Of a DNA stretch of 64,000 nucleotides, positions 1 to 11,461 are shown piece after piece. Origin of the DNA: Thermomonas sp. S9 (GTDB lineage Bacteria; Pseudomonadota; Gammaproteobacteria; Xanthomonadales; Xanthomonadaceae); NCBI RefSeq assembly GCF_024704365.1, contig NZ_JAJDFY010000001.1, positions 186,001 to 250,000 of the forward strand, written 5' to 3'. The notes beneath the pieces were generated by a model that ran no database searches, was not told the origin of the DNA, and was given only the letters and a program-made list of their open reading frames with translations. Each line of letters opens with the position of its first letter. Within the stretch, counting starts at the first letter, position 1. The position numbers were made by a program, and so were the translations under genes.

Positions 1-1
1 C

Positions 2-1420
<1,419 letters not shown>

Positions 1421-1518
1421 TCCCCCCGCATGGCCCGGTGGCCAGCGCGGATGAGGCGCGCCTGAAGCGGCCGCGCGCGGGGGTTCCGCCGTCCGTCGCG
1501 GCGCGCCAAGATAGCCGC

Positions 1519-2217
1519 ATGCGCGCCGCCGCCGCCCTGTTCGCCAGCCTGTTGCCCGCCGTGGCCGGCGCGGCGCAGGTGCCGCCCGCGCCCGCCACTC
1601 CCGCGGCCGCGCCGGTGATCGTGTACCGCTGCACCGACGCCGCCGGCAAGGTCAGCCTGCAGGATGCGCCCTGCGCCCGCGGCCAGCTCCAGCAGGAGCG
1701 CCAGATGCAGCGCCCGCAGGATGCGCCGCCCGCGCCACCTGCCGCGCCGCAGCCGCGGTCGCCGGTCCAGCCGCCGCCTGCCGCGCCCGCACCCGTGGTG
1801 TACCTGGCGCCGCCGCGGCCGCTGTACGAATGCGTCACCCCCGACGGCACCCGCTATACCAGCGACGACGGCCGCGGCAATCCGCGCTGGGTGCCGCTGT
1901 GGACGCTGGGCTACCGGCTGCCGCGGCCAGGGCGGCCGGGAGACGTAGACCGCGAGCGGCCGGCGGCCGACGCGCCGGCACAGGCCGGGCCTCCGCAGCC
2001 GCATGCCCTGCGCTGGCCGCTGGTCGGCGCTGGCGGCACCTGGGTGCGCGACGACTGCGTGATGCTGCCGCCGCAGGAAGCCTGCGCGCGCCTGCGCGAT
2101 CGCCGCGCCGAGCTGCGCACCCGCTTCTTCAACGCGCAGGAAAAGGAACGCGACGCCCTGCGCCGCGAGGAGCGCGCACTCAACGCGCGCCTGGACAACG
2201 ATTGCGGTGGGAGCTGA
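1519..2217 (+). CDS. DUF4124-type periplasmic protein, first copy
   Basis: This is a 232-residue secreted protein of unknown function. The start is taken at ATG 1519 because it begins a signal peptide (MRAAAALFASLLPAVAGAA); the longer open frame upstream is unlikely. After the signal comes a short motif, YRCTDAAGKVSLQDAPC, typical of the DUF4124 domain, then a Pro/Ala-rich linker and a C-terminal part with a Cys pair (DDCVMLPPQEACARLRDRR) and a charged helix. It shares this layout with the next gene, and its stop codon overlaps that gene's start by one base, so the two are probably co-transcribed and arose by tandem duplication. DUF4124 proteins are generally envelope proteins with no assigned activity. 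Confidence 0.8.
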   Translation: MRAAAALFASLLPAVAGAAQVPPAPATPAAAPVIVYRCTDAAGKVSLQDAPCARGQLQQERQMQRPQDAPPAPPAAPQPRSPVQPPPAAPAPVVYLAPPRPLYECVTPDGTRYTSDDGRGNPRWVPLWTLGYRLPRPGRPGDVDRERPAADAPAQAGPPQPHALRWPLVGAGGTWVRDDCVMLPPQEACARLRDRRAELRTRFFNAQEKERDALRREERALNARLDNDCGGS

Positions 2218-2885
2218 TGCGGCTGCGACGGTCCGCCTGCCTGCTGTGGCTGTGCGCGCTGGCGGCGCCGGCGCTGGCGGCGCCGGCGCTGGCGCAGGAG
2301 ACCGTGTTCTACAAATGCACCGATGCCCAGGGCCGGGTGTCGATGCAGAACGGCACCCCGTGCGCGCCGGGTCAGCGTCAGGAAATCCGCCGGGTGGGCG
2401 AGGTCAGGGCGGTGCCCGCGCCGCCGCCGAAACCGCCTGTGCCGGACGTCCCCGCGCCGGTGCAGTATGGCGAGTTCGTGCAGGTGGGCGGCCCGCGCCC
2501 GCAGCGCACGCCCGCGCCCGAGGCCGCCGGGCTGCCGCCACCGCCGGCGCTGTACCAGTGCCGGACCTGGGAGGGCGACACCTACTACGGCGAGACCGCC
2601 AGCCCGCCGGCGCGCTGCGCGCCGCTGCAGGTGGTGGGCATCGACGGCCGCCCGGACCCGGGCCTGGGCGCGGCCTGCGAGGTCAAGCACGACGACTGCG
2701 CCGCGGTTCCGGACGCGCAGCTGTGCGCGGCCTGGTACCGGCGCCTGGACGATGCGGAGTTCAGGCTGCGCTACGCCGGCGACGACACCCGCCGCGCGCG
2801 CCAGGCCGAATTCGATGCGATCGACGCCCGCATCAAGGCCAGCCGCTGTTCGACCACCGCGCCTGCGCCGCCCGCCGTGCCGTAA
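2217..2885 (+). CDS. DUF4124-type periplasmic protein, second copy
   Basis: This 222-residue secreted protein is a paralogue of the preceding gene. The ATG at 2217 shares its A with the upstream TGA, a coupling that favours this start over the longer in-frame extension. The signal peptide contains a short duplicated stretch (ALAAPALAAPALA). The DUF4124 motif is FYKCTDAQGRVSMQNGTPC, followed by a Pro-rich linker, a second Cys-containing segment (YQCRTWEGDTYYGET) and a C-terminal CEVKHDDCAAVPDAQLCAAW segment that parallels the first copy. Function is unknown. The conserved cysteines are consistent with disulfides in the periplasm, which is inference. Confidence 0.8.
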   Translation: MRLRRSACLLWLCALAAPALAAPALAQETVFYKCTDAQGRVSMQNGTPCAPGQRQEIRRVGEVRAVPAPPPKPPVPDVPAPVQYGEFVQVGGPRPQRTPAPEAAGLPPPPALYQCRTWEGDTYYGETASPPARCAPLQVVGIDGRPDPGLGAACEVKHDDCAAVPDAQLCAAWYRRLDDAEFRLRYAGDDTRRARQAEFDAIDARIKASRCSTTAPAPPAVP

Positions 2886-2925
2886 GCTGGCCGCCGGCAT
2901 ACACGCACGGACGGAACCCCCCGGG

Positions 2926-4770
2926 ATGGAGAGCGACGGCCTGGAACTGGCTCTGGTCTTCCTGCTGGCCGCGGTGCTGGCGGTGCCGCTGTTCAAGCGG
3001 CTCGGGCTGGGCGCGATCCTGGCCTACCTCGCCACCGGCGTGCTGCTGGGCCCGCACGAGCTGGCGGTGGTGCGCAATCCGGAATCGGTGCTGGCCGCCA
3101 GCGAGATCGGCGTGGTCATGCTGCTGTTCGTGATCGGGCTGGAGCTGTCGCTGCCGCGGCTGGTGCTGATGCGGCGGCCGATCTTCGTGGTCGGCGGGCT
3201 GCAGGTGCTGCTGGGCGGCGCCGCGCTGGGCGGGCTGGCCCTGCTCGCCGGGCTGGGCTGGAAAGCAGCGCTGGTGGTGGGGCTGGGGCTGGCGCTGTCA
3301 TCCACCGCGGTCGGGCTGCAGTTGCTGGCCGAGCGCAAGGAACTGGCGACCGACCACGGCCGGCTGGCGTTCGCGATCCTGCTGTTCCAGGACCTGGCGG
3401 CGATCCCGCTGCTGGCGGCGATCCCGCTGCTGGGCAAGGCCAAGGGCGCCGGCCTGGAAGGCGCGGACGTGGCGCGCGCGCTGGTGGTGATCGTGGCGCT
3501 GGTGGTGGGCGGGCGCTACCTGCTGCGCCACCTGTTCCGCACCATCGCGCGCGCCGACATGCCCGAGGTGTTCACCGGCGCGGCCCTGCTGGTGGTGCTG
3601 GGCAGCGCCTGGCTGATGCAGTCGGCCGGTCTCAGCGCCGGGCTGGGCGCGTTCCTGGCCGGCGTGCTGCTGGCCGAGTCCGAATACCGGCACGAACTGG
3701 AGGCGCAGATCCGCCCGTTCGAGGGCCTGCTGCTGGGGCTGTTCTTCATGGCCGTGGGCATGGGCATCGACGTGCAGCGGGTGCTGGCCGAACCGTGGCT
3801 GGTCGCGGCCGGAGTGGCCCTGCTGCTGGCGGTGAAGAGCGCGCTGCTGTTCGCGCTCGGCCTGCGCCCCGGGCGGCTGGACGTGCGCAGCGCCTGGATG
3901 CTGGCCGGCGTGCTGGCGCTGGGCGGCGAATTCGCGTTCGTGGTGTTCGGCGAGGCGGCCAAGGCCGGCCTGCTGGATGCCGCCCACCGCGACCGCCTGA
4001 CCGCGGTGGTCGGGCTGTCGATGGCGGCCACCCCGCTGTTGCTGCTGCTGTATGCGCGCCTGCTGCCGGTGCGCGCGCCCCGCCAGACGCAAGCCTTCGA
4101 CGCCATCCCCGACCGCCAGCCGCAGGTGCTGGTGGCCGGGTTCGGCCGCTTCGGGCAGATCGTGGCGCGCCTGCTGCGCGCGCAGGGCATCCCGTTCATC
4201 GCGATCGACCCGGACATCGAGCAGGTGAACCTGTCGCGCCGGATCGGCACCGACCAGATCTACTACGGCGACCCCACCCGGCTGGCGCTGCTGCGCTCGG
4301 CCGGCGCGGCGCAGGTGAAGGTGTTCGTGGTCGCCATCAATGGGGTCGAGGCCAGCCTGCGGATGGTGCGGCTGGTGCGCAAGCACTACCCGCAGGCGCG
4401 GGTGTTCGCGCGCGCGCGCGACCGCCGCCACGCCTGGCAGCTGGTGGACCTCGGCGCGCACGCGCTGCGCGAGACCTACGGCAGCAGCCTGGAGATGGGG
4501 CGCGATGTGCTGGTGGCGCTGGGCATGCCGCCAGCGCAGGCGGACGAGCGCGTGCAGCGCTTTCGCGCCTGGGATGAATCGCTGCTGGAGCAGCAGCGCC
4601 TGCTGCAGGACGACGAGGACGCGCTGCTGCAGGCCGCGCGCGATGCCCGCCGCGAGCTGGAGGAACTGTTCGCGGCCGATGCCGGGCAGGCGGACACCGG
4701 GCCGGCCACCGCGGAGCCGACGGCGCAGCCGCAGTCGCAAGACGACGCGGCCACGCGCGGGCGGGAATGA
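2926..4770 (+). CDS. KefB/KefC-type monovalent cation:proton antiporter with TrkA-N domain
   Basis: This is a 614-residue CPA2-family membrane antiporter that exchanges potassium or another monovalent cation for protons. Residues 1 to about 390 form 12-13 hydrophobic segments with family motifs such as ATGVLLGPHE, FQDLAAIPLLA and GAFLAGVLLAESEYRHELEA. From about residue 400 a Rossmann-type TrkA-N (RCK) domain follows, with the nucleotide-binding stretch VLVAGFGRFGQIVARLLRAQG and the acidic residue IAIDPD. The C-terminal 60 residues are charged and probably coiled. ATG 2926 was chosen because the first membrane helix starts right after it. Family members protect against electrophiles or alkaline stress under glutathione or NAD(H) control. 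The exact subtype (KefB, KefC or YbaL) cannot be decided here. Confidence 0.9.
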   Translation: MESDGLELALVFLLAAVLAVPLFKRLGLGAILAYLATGVLLGPHELAVVRNPESVLAASEIGVVMLLFVIGLELSLPRLVLMRRPIFVVGGLQVLLGGAALGGLALLAGLGWKAALVVGLGLALSSTAVGLQLLAERKELATDHGRLAFAILLFQDLAAIPLLAAIPLLGKAKGAGLEGADVARALVVIVALVVGGRYLLRHLFRTIARADMPEVFTGAALLVVLGSAWLMQSAGLSAGLGAFLAGVLLAESEYRHELEAQIRPFEGLLLGLFFMAVGMGIDVQRVLAEPWLVAAGVALLLAVKSALLFALGLRPGRLDVRSAWMLAGVLALGGEFAFVVFGEAAKAGLLDAAHRDRLTAVVGLSMAATPLLLLLYARLLPVRAPRQTQAFDAIPDRQPQVLVAGFGRFGQIVARLLRAQGIPFIAIDPDIEQVNLSRRIGTDQIYYGDPTRLALLRSAGAAQVKVFVVAINGVEASLRMVRLVRKHYPQARVFARARDRRHAWQLVDLGAHALRETYGSSLEMGRDVLVALGMPPAQADERVQRFRAWDESLLEQQRLLQDDEDALLQAARDARRELEELFAADAGQADTGPATAEPTAQPQSQDDAATRGRE

Positions 4771-4795
4771 GCGCGGCGGCCGCGGGGCGTGCCTG

Positions 4796-7700
4796 CTACT
4801 CGCGCAGGAAACGCGCCATCGACACCCCGCCGCCGGGCGGCAGCGGGGCGTTGCCGAGCTCCGCCGCCACGTCCACGTAGCCGCGCATCAGCGCGATGTC
4901 GCGCGGGCTGCGGTTGAGGGTGTCGCGCTGGTCGGGGTTGGCACCGGCGTCCAGCAGCGCGCGCGCCACCCGCTGCAGGCCGTGCAGCGCGGCCAGGTGC
5001 AGCGGGCCGTAGCCGCGGCTGTCGCGGTCGTCCAGCCGCACGTCTTCGTCCAGCAGGCGCTCCAGCGCGCCCAGCAGCACGTCCTCGTTGGCCGGGGTGC
5101 CGGGTTCGGCGCGCGCGCCCAGCAGCAGCAGCAGCGGGGTGAGCCCGGCACGGGTGGCGGCGTGCGGGTCGGCGCCGGCCAGCAGCAGCGCATCCAGCAG
5201 CGCCATCAGGCGCGGGCGCTCGCGCGCGGTGAAGCCGTACAGGGCGGCGCAGTGCAGCGCGGTCTGGCCCTGGGCGTCGATGGCGTGCAGGTCGGCGCCG
5301 GCCTGCAGCAGGCGCGCGGCCATGTCCGGCAGGCCCAGCGCGGCGGCCAGCATCAGCACGCTGACCTCGCCCGGCAGGCGCTGGTCCAGTCCGCTGCCGG
5401 CGCGCAGCAGCAGGTCCACGATCTCCAGGTGGCGCATGCTCACCGCCGCCGACAGCGCGGTGGCGCCGGTGCTGGCGGCCAGCCCGGGGTCGGCGCCCTG
5501 CGCCAGCAGGAACTCCACCAGCGCGCGATGGCCGCCACCGGCGGCGCGCAGCAGGGCGGTGCACCCCTGCGCGTCGCGGGCATTCACCGGCAGGCCCAGC
5601 GCCAGCAGCCGGCGCGCCGCATCGAGGTCGCCGACGATGGCAGTGGCCGGCAGGTCGGGCGGCAGCAGCGGCCGCCGTGGCGGCCGCCAGCTGCGCCAGT
5701 CCAACCAGTCGGCAAGGTCGCGCCGGCCGCAGGACAGCGCGATTCCCAGCGGGGTCTGGCCATCGGCAGCGCGGCGGTCGGGGTTGGCGCCGGCCAGCAC
5801 CAGCGCCTTCACCAGGTCGGTGCGGCCGAGCGCGGTGGCGTGGTGCAGGGCGGCCATGCCGCGATGGTCGCTGGCATCGGGGTCCAGCCCGCGCGCCAGC
5901 AGCGCGCGCAGCAGCCCGATCCAGCCCAGGCGCGCGGCCAGCACCAGTGCCGGATCGCCGTCCGCGCCCGCGGCAAACGGGTCGGCCCCGCGTTCCAGCA
6001 GCTCCAGCGCGAACGTCTCGCCGTCCGCGCCGGCACCGTGCGCCAGGCAGCCGGCCAGGAAGCGCGCCAGCCCGCCGGCCCCGCCCGCGCCGGCCCCGGC
6101 GGCGAACAGGCGGCGGGCGCCGGCGATGCCGTCCGCGCCGCGCGCCAGCAGGCGCCACAGCGGCGGCTGGCCGGCGGTGTCGGGGGCTTCCGGCTGCGCG
6201 CCGTGGCGCAGCAGCCAGTCCAGCCGGCCGCGTTCGGCGATCACCGCATCGTCGTGCAGCAGGGCATCGAGGTCGCGCGCGCCCAGCAGGGCGGCCAGCA
6301 CCGCCAGCTCGGCCTCCGGCGCCCCTTCCAGCAGGCGTTCGCGCAGCAGCACCTGCGGCGGGCGTTCGGCCTGGGCCGCCGCGTCGTCCTGCAGCGACAC
6401 CGGCAGCGGGCACTTGGGATCCAGTGCCGCCACCAGCGTCCAGCGACCGGCCGCGATGGCCACGTCCAGCGCGCTGCGGGCGTGCGCGTCCGGCGCGTGC
6501 GGATCAACGCCCAGTTCGCGCAGGTCGCGCACGAGATCCAGGCGGGGCGTTTCCGCGGCACACGCCAGATGCAGGGCATTGGCGCCAGCGGCGTCCTGCG
6601 CATGCACGTTGGCGCCGGCCGCGAGCAGGGCTTCCAGCGCGCGCAGCGCGCCGCCACGCACCGCCTCCAGCAGCGGTGTGCGGCCCTGGCCGTCGCGCGC
6701 ATCCACCTCGGCGCCTGCTTCCAGCAGGGCCCGGCAGATTTCGGCGTGGTCGAGCGCGGCGGCCTCGTGCAGCGCGCTGCGGCCGCGCGCATCGCGGGCG
6801 TTGGCGCGCGCCTTATGGCGCAGCAGCAGCTGCACCCCGGCGGCATCGTCGTCCTCGCCGGCGGCGGCGCACAGCAGCGCCGGCTGGCCGCCGGGCGGTT
6901 CCGGGCGCGCGCCGCGCTCCAGCAGGAAGCGCGCCAGCCGCCAGTTGCCGGCCAGGCAGGCACTGCCCAGCGGGGAAATGCCCTCGTGGTTGCAGGCATC
7001 GACCTCGGCACCGGCGTCGCGCAGCAGTGCAGCCACCCCGGGATCCACGCTGCGCGCGGCGAAATGTAGCGGGGTATTGCCCTCGGCATCGGCCTGGCGC
7101 GGGTCGGCGCCGTTCGCCAGCAGGGTCATGACCGCTTCCGGGCGGCCGTGCCAGCTGTCGCGGGTGGCCGCCAGCAGTGGGCTCATCCCGGCCTGCATCG
7201 CATTCACGTCCACACCGTGCTCGATCAGGGCGCGCAGCAGGCGCAGGTCGGGCAGCACGGCCGCCAGCATCGCCAGGCTGCGGCGGTCGCGCGCGTCGGG
7301 TTCCGGCGGGGCATTGGGATCGGCGCCTTCCGCGAGCAGCGCCAGCGCGCGCTCCACCCGGCCGTTGCGCGCGGCGGCGTACAGCTCGCGGGCGAGGCGG
7401 GCGGGATCGGGCGCATCGGCCTCGGCTTCACGCGCAGCTGCGGTACTGGCGGGGCCATCGAACAGCGGCGCGGCGTCGGCGGCTTCGCCGGCGTCCATCT
7501 CGACCACCGGCAGGCTGTGCAGGGTCGGCGCGGGCGCGGCGGCTTGCACCAGCAGGTGCAGCAGCGGCATCAGGACGACGAACAGGATGAGTCCCAGCAG
7601 CCGTGCCGGGCCGGCCAGCAGGCCGGGCCACGCCAGCAGCAGGCCGCCGGCGACCAGCAGGGCGATCGGCAGCGCGACCCGCAGCAACCCGCGCCAGGAC

Positions 7701-8076
7701 GCCTGTTCCAGCGCCGCGCGCCGCGCCCGACGCAGGCTTTCGCCACCACTGCGCGCCAGCAGGTGCAGGCCGGGCCAGTGCCACCACAGCCCGATCAGCA
7801 GCACCCCGGCGCCGCCGGCCAGCAGCAGCGCATGGCCCAGGCTCGGCTGCGCCAGCAGCCAGCGCAGCGGCCCGGCCAGCAGAAGCACGCCGGCCGCCGC
7901 GGCCGCCAGCCACTGCAGCAGCAGGCGCCCGGCATCGGCCAGCAGCCCGGCGCGCGCGCGCGGGTGCCGCGCAGCAGGCCCAGGCCCAGCGCCACCGGCA
8001 CCTGCGCCAGCAGCAGGCCGATCGCCGCCGGCACGCCGCCCAGCCAGCCGCACGCCGCCAGCGCCAGCCCCGGCAC
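4796..8076 (-). CDS. large membrane-anchored ankyrin-repeat protein (frameshift near 7950-7962)
   Basis: This protein of about 1090 residues has 4-6 N-terminal hydrophobic segments (for example LLQWLAAAAAGVLLLAGPL and ALPIALLVAGGLLLAWPGLL) and then roughly 20 ankyrin repeats of the type GNTPLHFAA..LLRDAGAEVDA, which usually bind proteins. The uninterrupted frame upstream of about 7960 encodes only low-complexity Gly/Arg/Ala sequence. The alternative frame from GTG 8076 gives a proper membrane segment (LGGVPAAIGLLLAQVPVALG) and joins the main frame if one CG unit is removed from the CG run at 7950-7962. I therefore place the start at about 8076, just after the stop of ycgL, with one two-base frameshift. 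Large ankyrin proteins of this kind are common in Xanthomonadaceae but uncharacterised. Confidence 0.82.
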
Positions 8077-8106
8077 GAGCCATGCGGTGCCGGCGAGGGG
8101 GCGCGC

Positions 8107-8376
8107 TCAGGCATCGGTGCCCCAATCGTCCAGCAGCGGGTCCTGCACGCTGGGCGGCAGCTGCAGGTGGAAGCCGTTGGCGGCCAGGTTGCGGCGCACC
8201 ACTTCGGGGTTCTCGCGCGCCAGCGTGCGCTCCGGGGTTAGTGCCACCTCCAGCACGAAGCGCAGCTCGCCCAGCTGCGCGCGCACCGGCGCCGGCAGGC
8301 GCGCGAAATCGTCGCGCGCGGCCAGGTACACGTAGGTATCGGCCTTCTTCAGGCTCTTGTAGACGAAGGCGAGCAT
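8107..8376 (-). CDS. ycgL: YcgL domain-containing protein
   Basis: This is a small 89-residue cytoplasmic protein of the YcgL family. It starts [19 protein letters not shown], matching the conserved start of the family, and contains the typical [25 protein letters not shown] stretch (given here as [14 protein letters not shown] and [11 protein letters not shown]). ATG 8376 was preferred over the in-frame ATG 84 bases upstream because family members start at this point. It lies immediately upstream of the ankyrin gene on the same strand with about 30 bases between the stop and the proposed GTG, so they are probably one transcript. The biochemical function of YcgL is not established. Confidence 0.9.
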   Translation of the reverse strand: MLAFVYKSLKKADTYVYLAARDDFARLPAPVRAQLGELRFVLEVALTPERTLARENPEVVRRNLAANGFHLQLPPSVQDPLLDDWGTDA

Positions 8377-8516
8377 GGCGGCCCGGGGGATGGAATGGCG
8401 GCGTCGCAGCGATTGTGCGGGAAAGCGCGGCGCGGCGGAACCCGACAGGACCTTAGGCACAAGCGCATGTGGCGGCGGCTGCTACCCTGCCGACTGCCTT
8501 TATCGCGGAGCCTGTG

Positions 8517-10860
8517 ATGCGTCTGTCCCCGTTCGTGTTTGCCCTGCTGCTTGCCACCGTGCCGGTGCACGCGGCCGATCCGAAGGCGGTCACGCTCGAG
8601 CAGGCGATGGCCGATCCCGACTGGATCGGCCCGCCGGTGGAGCTGGCGTGGTGGCGCTGGGACGGCAAGGCCGCGTATTTCCTGCAGAAGCGCCCCGGCG
8701 CGACGGTCCGCGACGTATGGACGGTGACCACGGATGGCGCCTCGCCGCCACGCAAACTGGAGGAGGCCGCGCGCGCGGACATGGACGCCGGCAATCCGGT
8801 GCTGGCGCCCGACCGCACGCGCATGGCCTTCGTGCGCAACGGCGACGTATTCCTGCGCGACCTGCGCCGCGGCACGCTGACCCAGCTCGGTCGCGGCCTG
8901 GGGGGCGCCTCGCGCCTGCAATGGGGCAGCGCCGGCCTGGTGTGGCTGGCCGATGGGCGCTGGTACCGCTGGGACGGCGCACTGATCACCCAGGCGGCGC
9001 AGCCGCGCGCCGAGGACGCCCCGGGCACGCCGGCGGCGGCGGACGCGCTGCGCGAGCAGCAGCTGCGCCTGATCGACACCTTGCGCCGCGACCGCGAGAT
9101 GCGCGAGGCCGCACGCGCGCAGGCCGAGGCCTGGCAGCGCCAGGACCCGACCCGCGCGCCGGCGCCGGTGTATCTGGGCAAGGACGTGCAGATCGCCGAT
9201 TCCGCGCTGTCGCCGGACGGGCGCTGGCTGCTGGTGGTCACCAGCGCCAAGGGCGCCGATGGCGGGCGTGCCGGCAAGATGCCGATGTACGTCACCGAAT
9301 CCGGCTACGAGGAGTTCGAGGACGCGCGCACCCGGGTCGGCCGCAACCCGCCGGTGCCGCAGCGGCTGTGGCTGGCCGAGCTGGCCACCGGCAAAGCTGC
9401 GCGAGCTCACGTTCGATCCGCTGCCCGGGCTGCGCGACGACCCGCTGGCCGACCTGCGCAAGGCCGCCGGCAAGCCGCCGCTGGACGGCCCGCGCCCGCT
9501 GCAGGTGGCCGAGATCCGCTGGCGCGGCGACGGCGGCAGCGCCGCGGTGATGCTGCGCGCGATCGACAACAAGGACCGCTGGATCGCCACCGTCGATCCC
9601 GCCACCGGCACCCTGCAGCCGCGCCACCGGCTGCACGACCCGGCCTGGATCAACTGGAGCTTCAACGACTTCGGCTGGCTACCGGACGAGCGCACGCTGT
9701 GGTACCTCAGCGAGGAAAGCGGTTATTCGCACCTGTACCTGCTCGACGGCGCGCGCCGCCGGCAGCTCACCGACGGCCGCTGGGAGACCTCGCAGGTGGC
9801 GGTGTCTCCGGATGGGGCCACCTTCTACTTCCTGTGCAACCGCGCCGCGCCCGGCGATTACGAGGTGTGCGCGGTGCCCGCGCGCGGCGGCGAGGTGCGC
9901 GAGCTGACCGCGCTGGACGGGGTGGAGGATTTCAGCCTGTCGCCGCGCGGCGATGCCCTGCTGGTGCGCTATTCCGCGGCCTACCTGCCGCCACAGCTGG
10001 CGCAGGTGGCCGCCAGCGGCGGGCAGGCGCGCACCCTGACCGATACCCGCACCCCCGAGTACAAGGCCCGCCGCTGGATCCAGCCGCAGCTCGTGCAGGT
10101 GCCCAGCCAGCACGGCGCCGGCGTGATCTGGGGCAAGCTCTACCGCCCGCAGCAGCTGGAGCCCGGCCGCAAGTACCCGATCGTGATGTTCGTGCACGGC
10201 GCCGGCTATTTGCAGAACGTCTCCGCGCGCTACCCCGGCTATTTCCGCGAGCAGATGTTCCACAACCTGCTGGTGGACGAGGGTTACATCGTGCTCGACC
10301 TGGACTACCGCGGAAGCGAAGGCTACGGCCGCGCCTGGCGCACCGCGATCTACCGCTGGATGGGCCAGCCCGAGCTGGAGGACTACCTCGACGGCCTCGA
10401 CTGGCTGGTGGCCCACCAGCAGGGCGACCGCGACCGTGCCGGCATCTATGGCGGCAGCTACGGCGGCTTCATGACCTACATGGCGCTGTTCAAGGCGCCC
10501 GGCGTGTTCAAGGCCGGCGCCGCGCTGCGCCCGGTGGCCGACTGGAGCCAGTACAACCACGAATACACCAGCAACATCCTCAACACGCCCGAGCTCGACC
10601 CCGAGGCCTACAAGCGTTCCAGCCCGATCGAGTTCGCCGCCGGGCTCAAGGACCGCCTGCTGATTGCGCACGGCATGATCGACGACAACGTGTTCTTCCG
10701 CGATTCGGTGATGATGGCGCAGAAGCTGATCGAGCTGCGCAAGGACAACTGGACACTGGCGCCTTATCCGCTGGAGCGGCACGGCTTCGTGCATCCCGAC
10801 AGCTGGTACGACGAATACCGGCGCATCCATGCGCTGTTCGAGGCTACCCTGAAGCCGTGA
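8517..10860 (+). CDS. S9 family prolyl oligopeptidase / DPP IV-like peptidase (frameshift at 9393-9395)
   Basis: This is a secreted serine peptidase of about 780 residues that removes dipeptides or cleaves after proline. It has a signal peptide (MRLSPFVFALLLATVPVHA), an N-terminal beta-propeller region, and a C-terminal alpha/beta hydrolase domain with the nucleophile in GGSYGGFMTY, an Asp in AHGMIDDNVFF and a His in ERHGFVHPDSW. The frame breaks inside the propeller. Upstream sequence ends ELATGK, and the downstream frame resumes LRELTFDPLPGLRDDPL if one A of the AAA at 9393-9395 is removed. With that correction the protein has the length usual for the family. The same 17-base context carries an extra A in plsB at 62482. 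The gene stops 34 bases before the DUF421 gene. Confidence 0.93.
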
Positions 10861-10894
10861 TCCGGGTCGAATCACCATGGCAGGAGGCACCGTG

Positions 10895-11386
10895 ATGGAC
10901 GCCCTGTTTCAACTGTCCGCGCCGTGGTGGGTGTTCGTGCTGCGCGCGCTGGTGGTGTACGTGCTGGTGACGGTATTGATGCGGCTGTCGGGCAAGCGCT
11001 CGGTGGGCCAGTTCACCCCGTTCGACCTGGTGCTGCTGATCCTGCTGGGCAACTCGGTGCAGAACGGCATCAACGGCGGCGACAACTCGCTCACCGGCGC
11101 CGCGATCATGGCCAGCACCTTGATCGCGGTGAACTACCTGGTGGCGCTGGCCACCTCGCGCAGCCGTCTGGCCGAGCGCCTGCTGGAGGGCGAGCCGGTG
11201 GTGCTGGCGCGTCACGGTCGCGTGTTCGACCACGTGCTGCGGCGCGAGCTGATCAGCAAGACCGATTTCCACGAAGCCATGCGCATGAACGATGTGGATG
11301 ATGTCGGCGAGATCGCCCTGGCCCTGCTGGAAACCAACGGCCACATCACCATCCTCAAGAAGTCGGATCGAGCAGGCAGGGACTGA
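10895..11386 (+). CDS. DUF421 (YetF-like) membrane protein
   Basis: This 163-residue protein has an N-terminal hydrophobic region with the family signature MRLSGKRSVGQFTPFDLVLLI, split here as MRLSGKRSVGQF and TPFDLVLLI, and a cytoplasmic C-terminal part with RRELISKTDFHEAMRMNDV. These are typical of the DUF421/YetF family. The start is set at ATG 10895 because a strong AGGAGG lies at 10882-10887, seven bases upstream; an earlier in-frame ATG at 10877 lies before that site. Function is unknown in proteobacteria, while Bacillus homologues are linked to spores and membranes. It converges with nrdJb. Confidence 0.88.
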   Translation: MDALFQLSAPWWVFVLRALVVYVLVTVLMRLSGKRSVGQFTPFDLVLLILLGNSVQNGINGGDNSLTGAAIMASTLIAVNYLVALATSRSRLAERLLEGEPVVLARHGRVFDHVLRRELISKTDFHEAMRMNDVDDVGEIALALLETNGHITILKKSDRAGRD

Positions 11387-11395
11387 AAACGGGAT

Positions 11396-11452
11396 CATGA
11401 AAACGGGGCCAGGTCCACTTCTGAACCCGACCCCGCATTCTGACCCGGCTGC
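11396..11452. repeat. dispersed-repeat-like hairpin between convergent genes
   Basis: The 75-base gap between the DUF421 gene and nrdJb contains an imperfect hairpin at 11404-11435. Its outer arms CGGGG and CCCCG and inner arms GGT and ACC pair around a short internal loop. The reverse strand reads like the GGGTC-rich short repeats scattered through Xanthomonadaceae genomes. A related stretch, TGAAAACGGGGCCGGGT, lies just after rodA at about 42608-42624 on the minus strand. It could act as a bidirectional terminator. Both the repeat identity and the terminator role are inference from memory of the pattern. Confidence 0.4.
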
Positions 11453-11461
11453 GCCCTGCTA

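Noticed and set aside
4340..8456. Very long plus-strand open frames opposite the ankyrin gene
   Set aside because: They are Arg/Ala/Ser-rich shadows caused by high GC3 on the minus strand; the minus frame shows clear ankyrin repeats.
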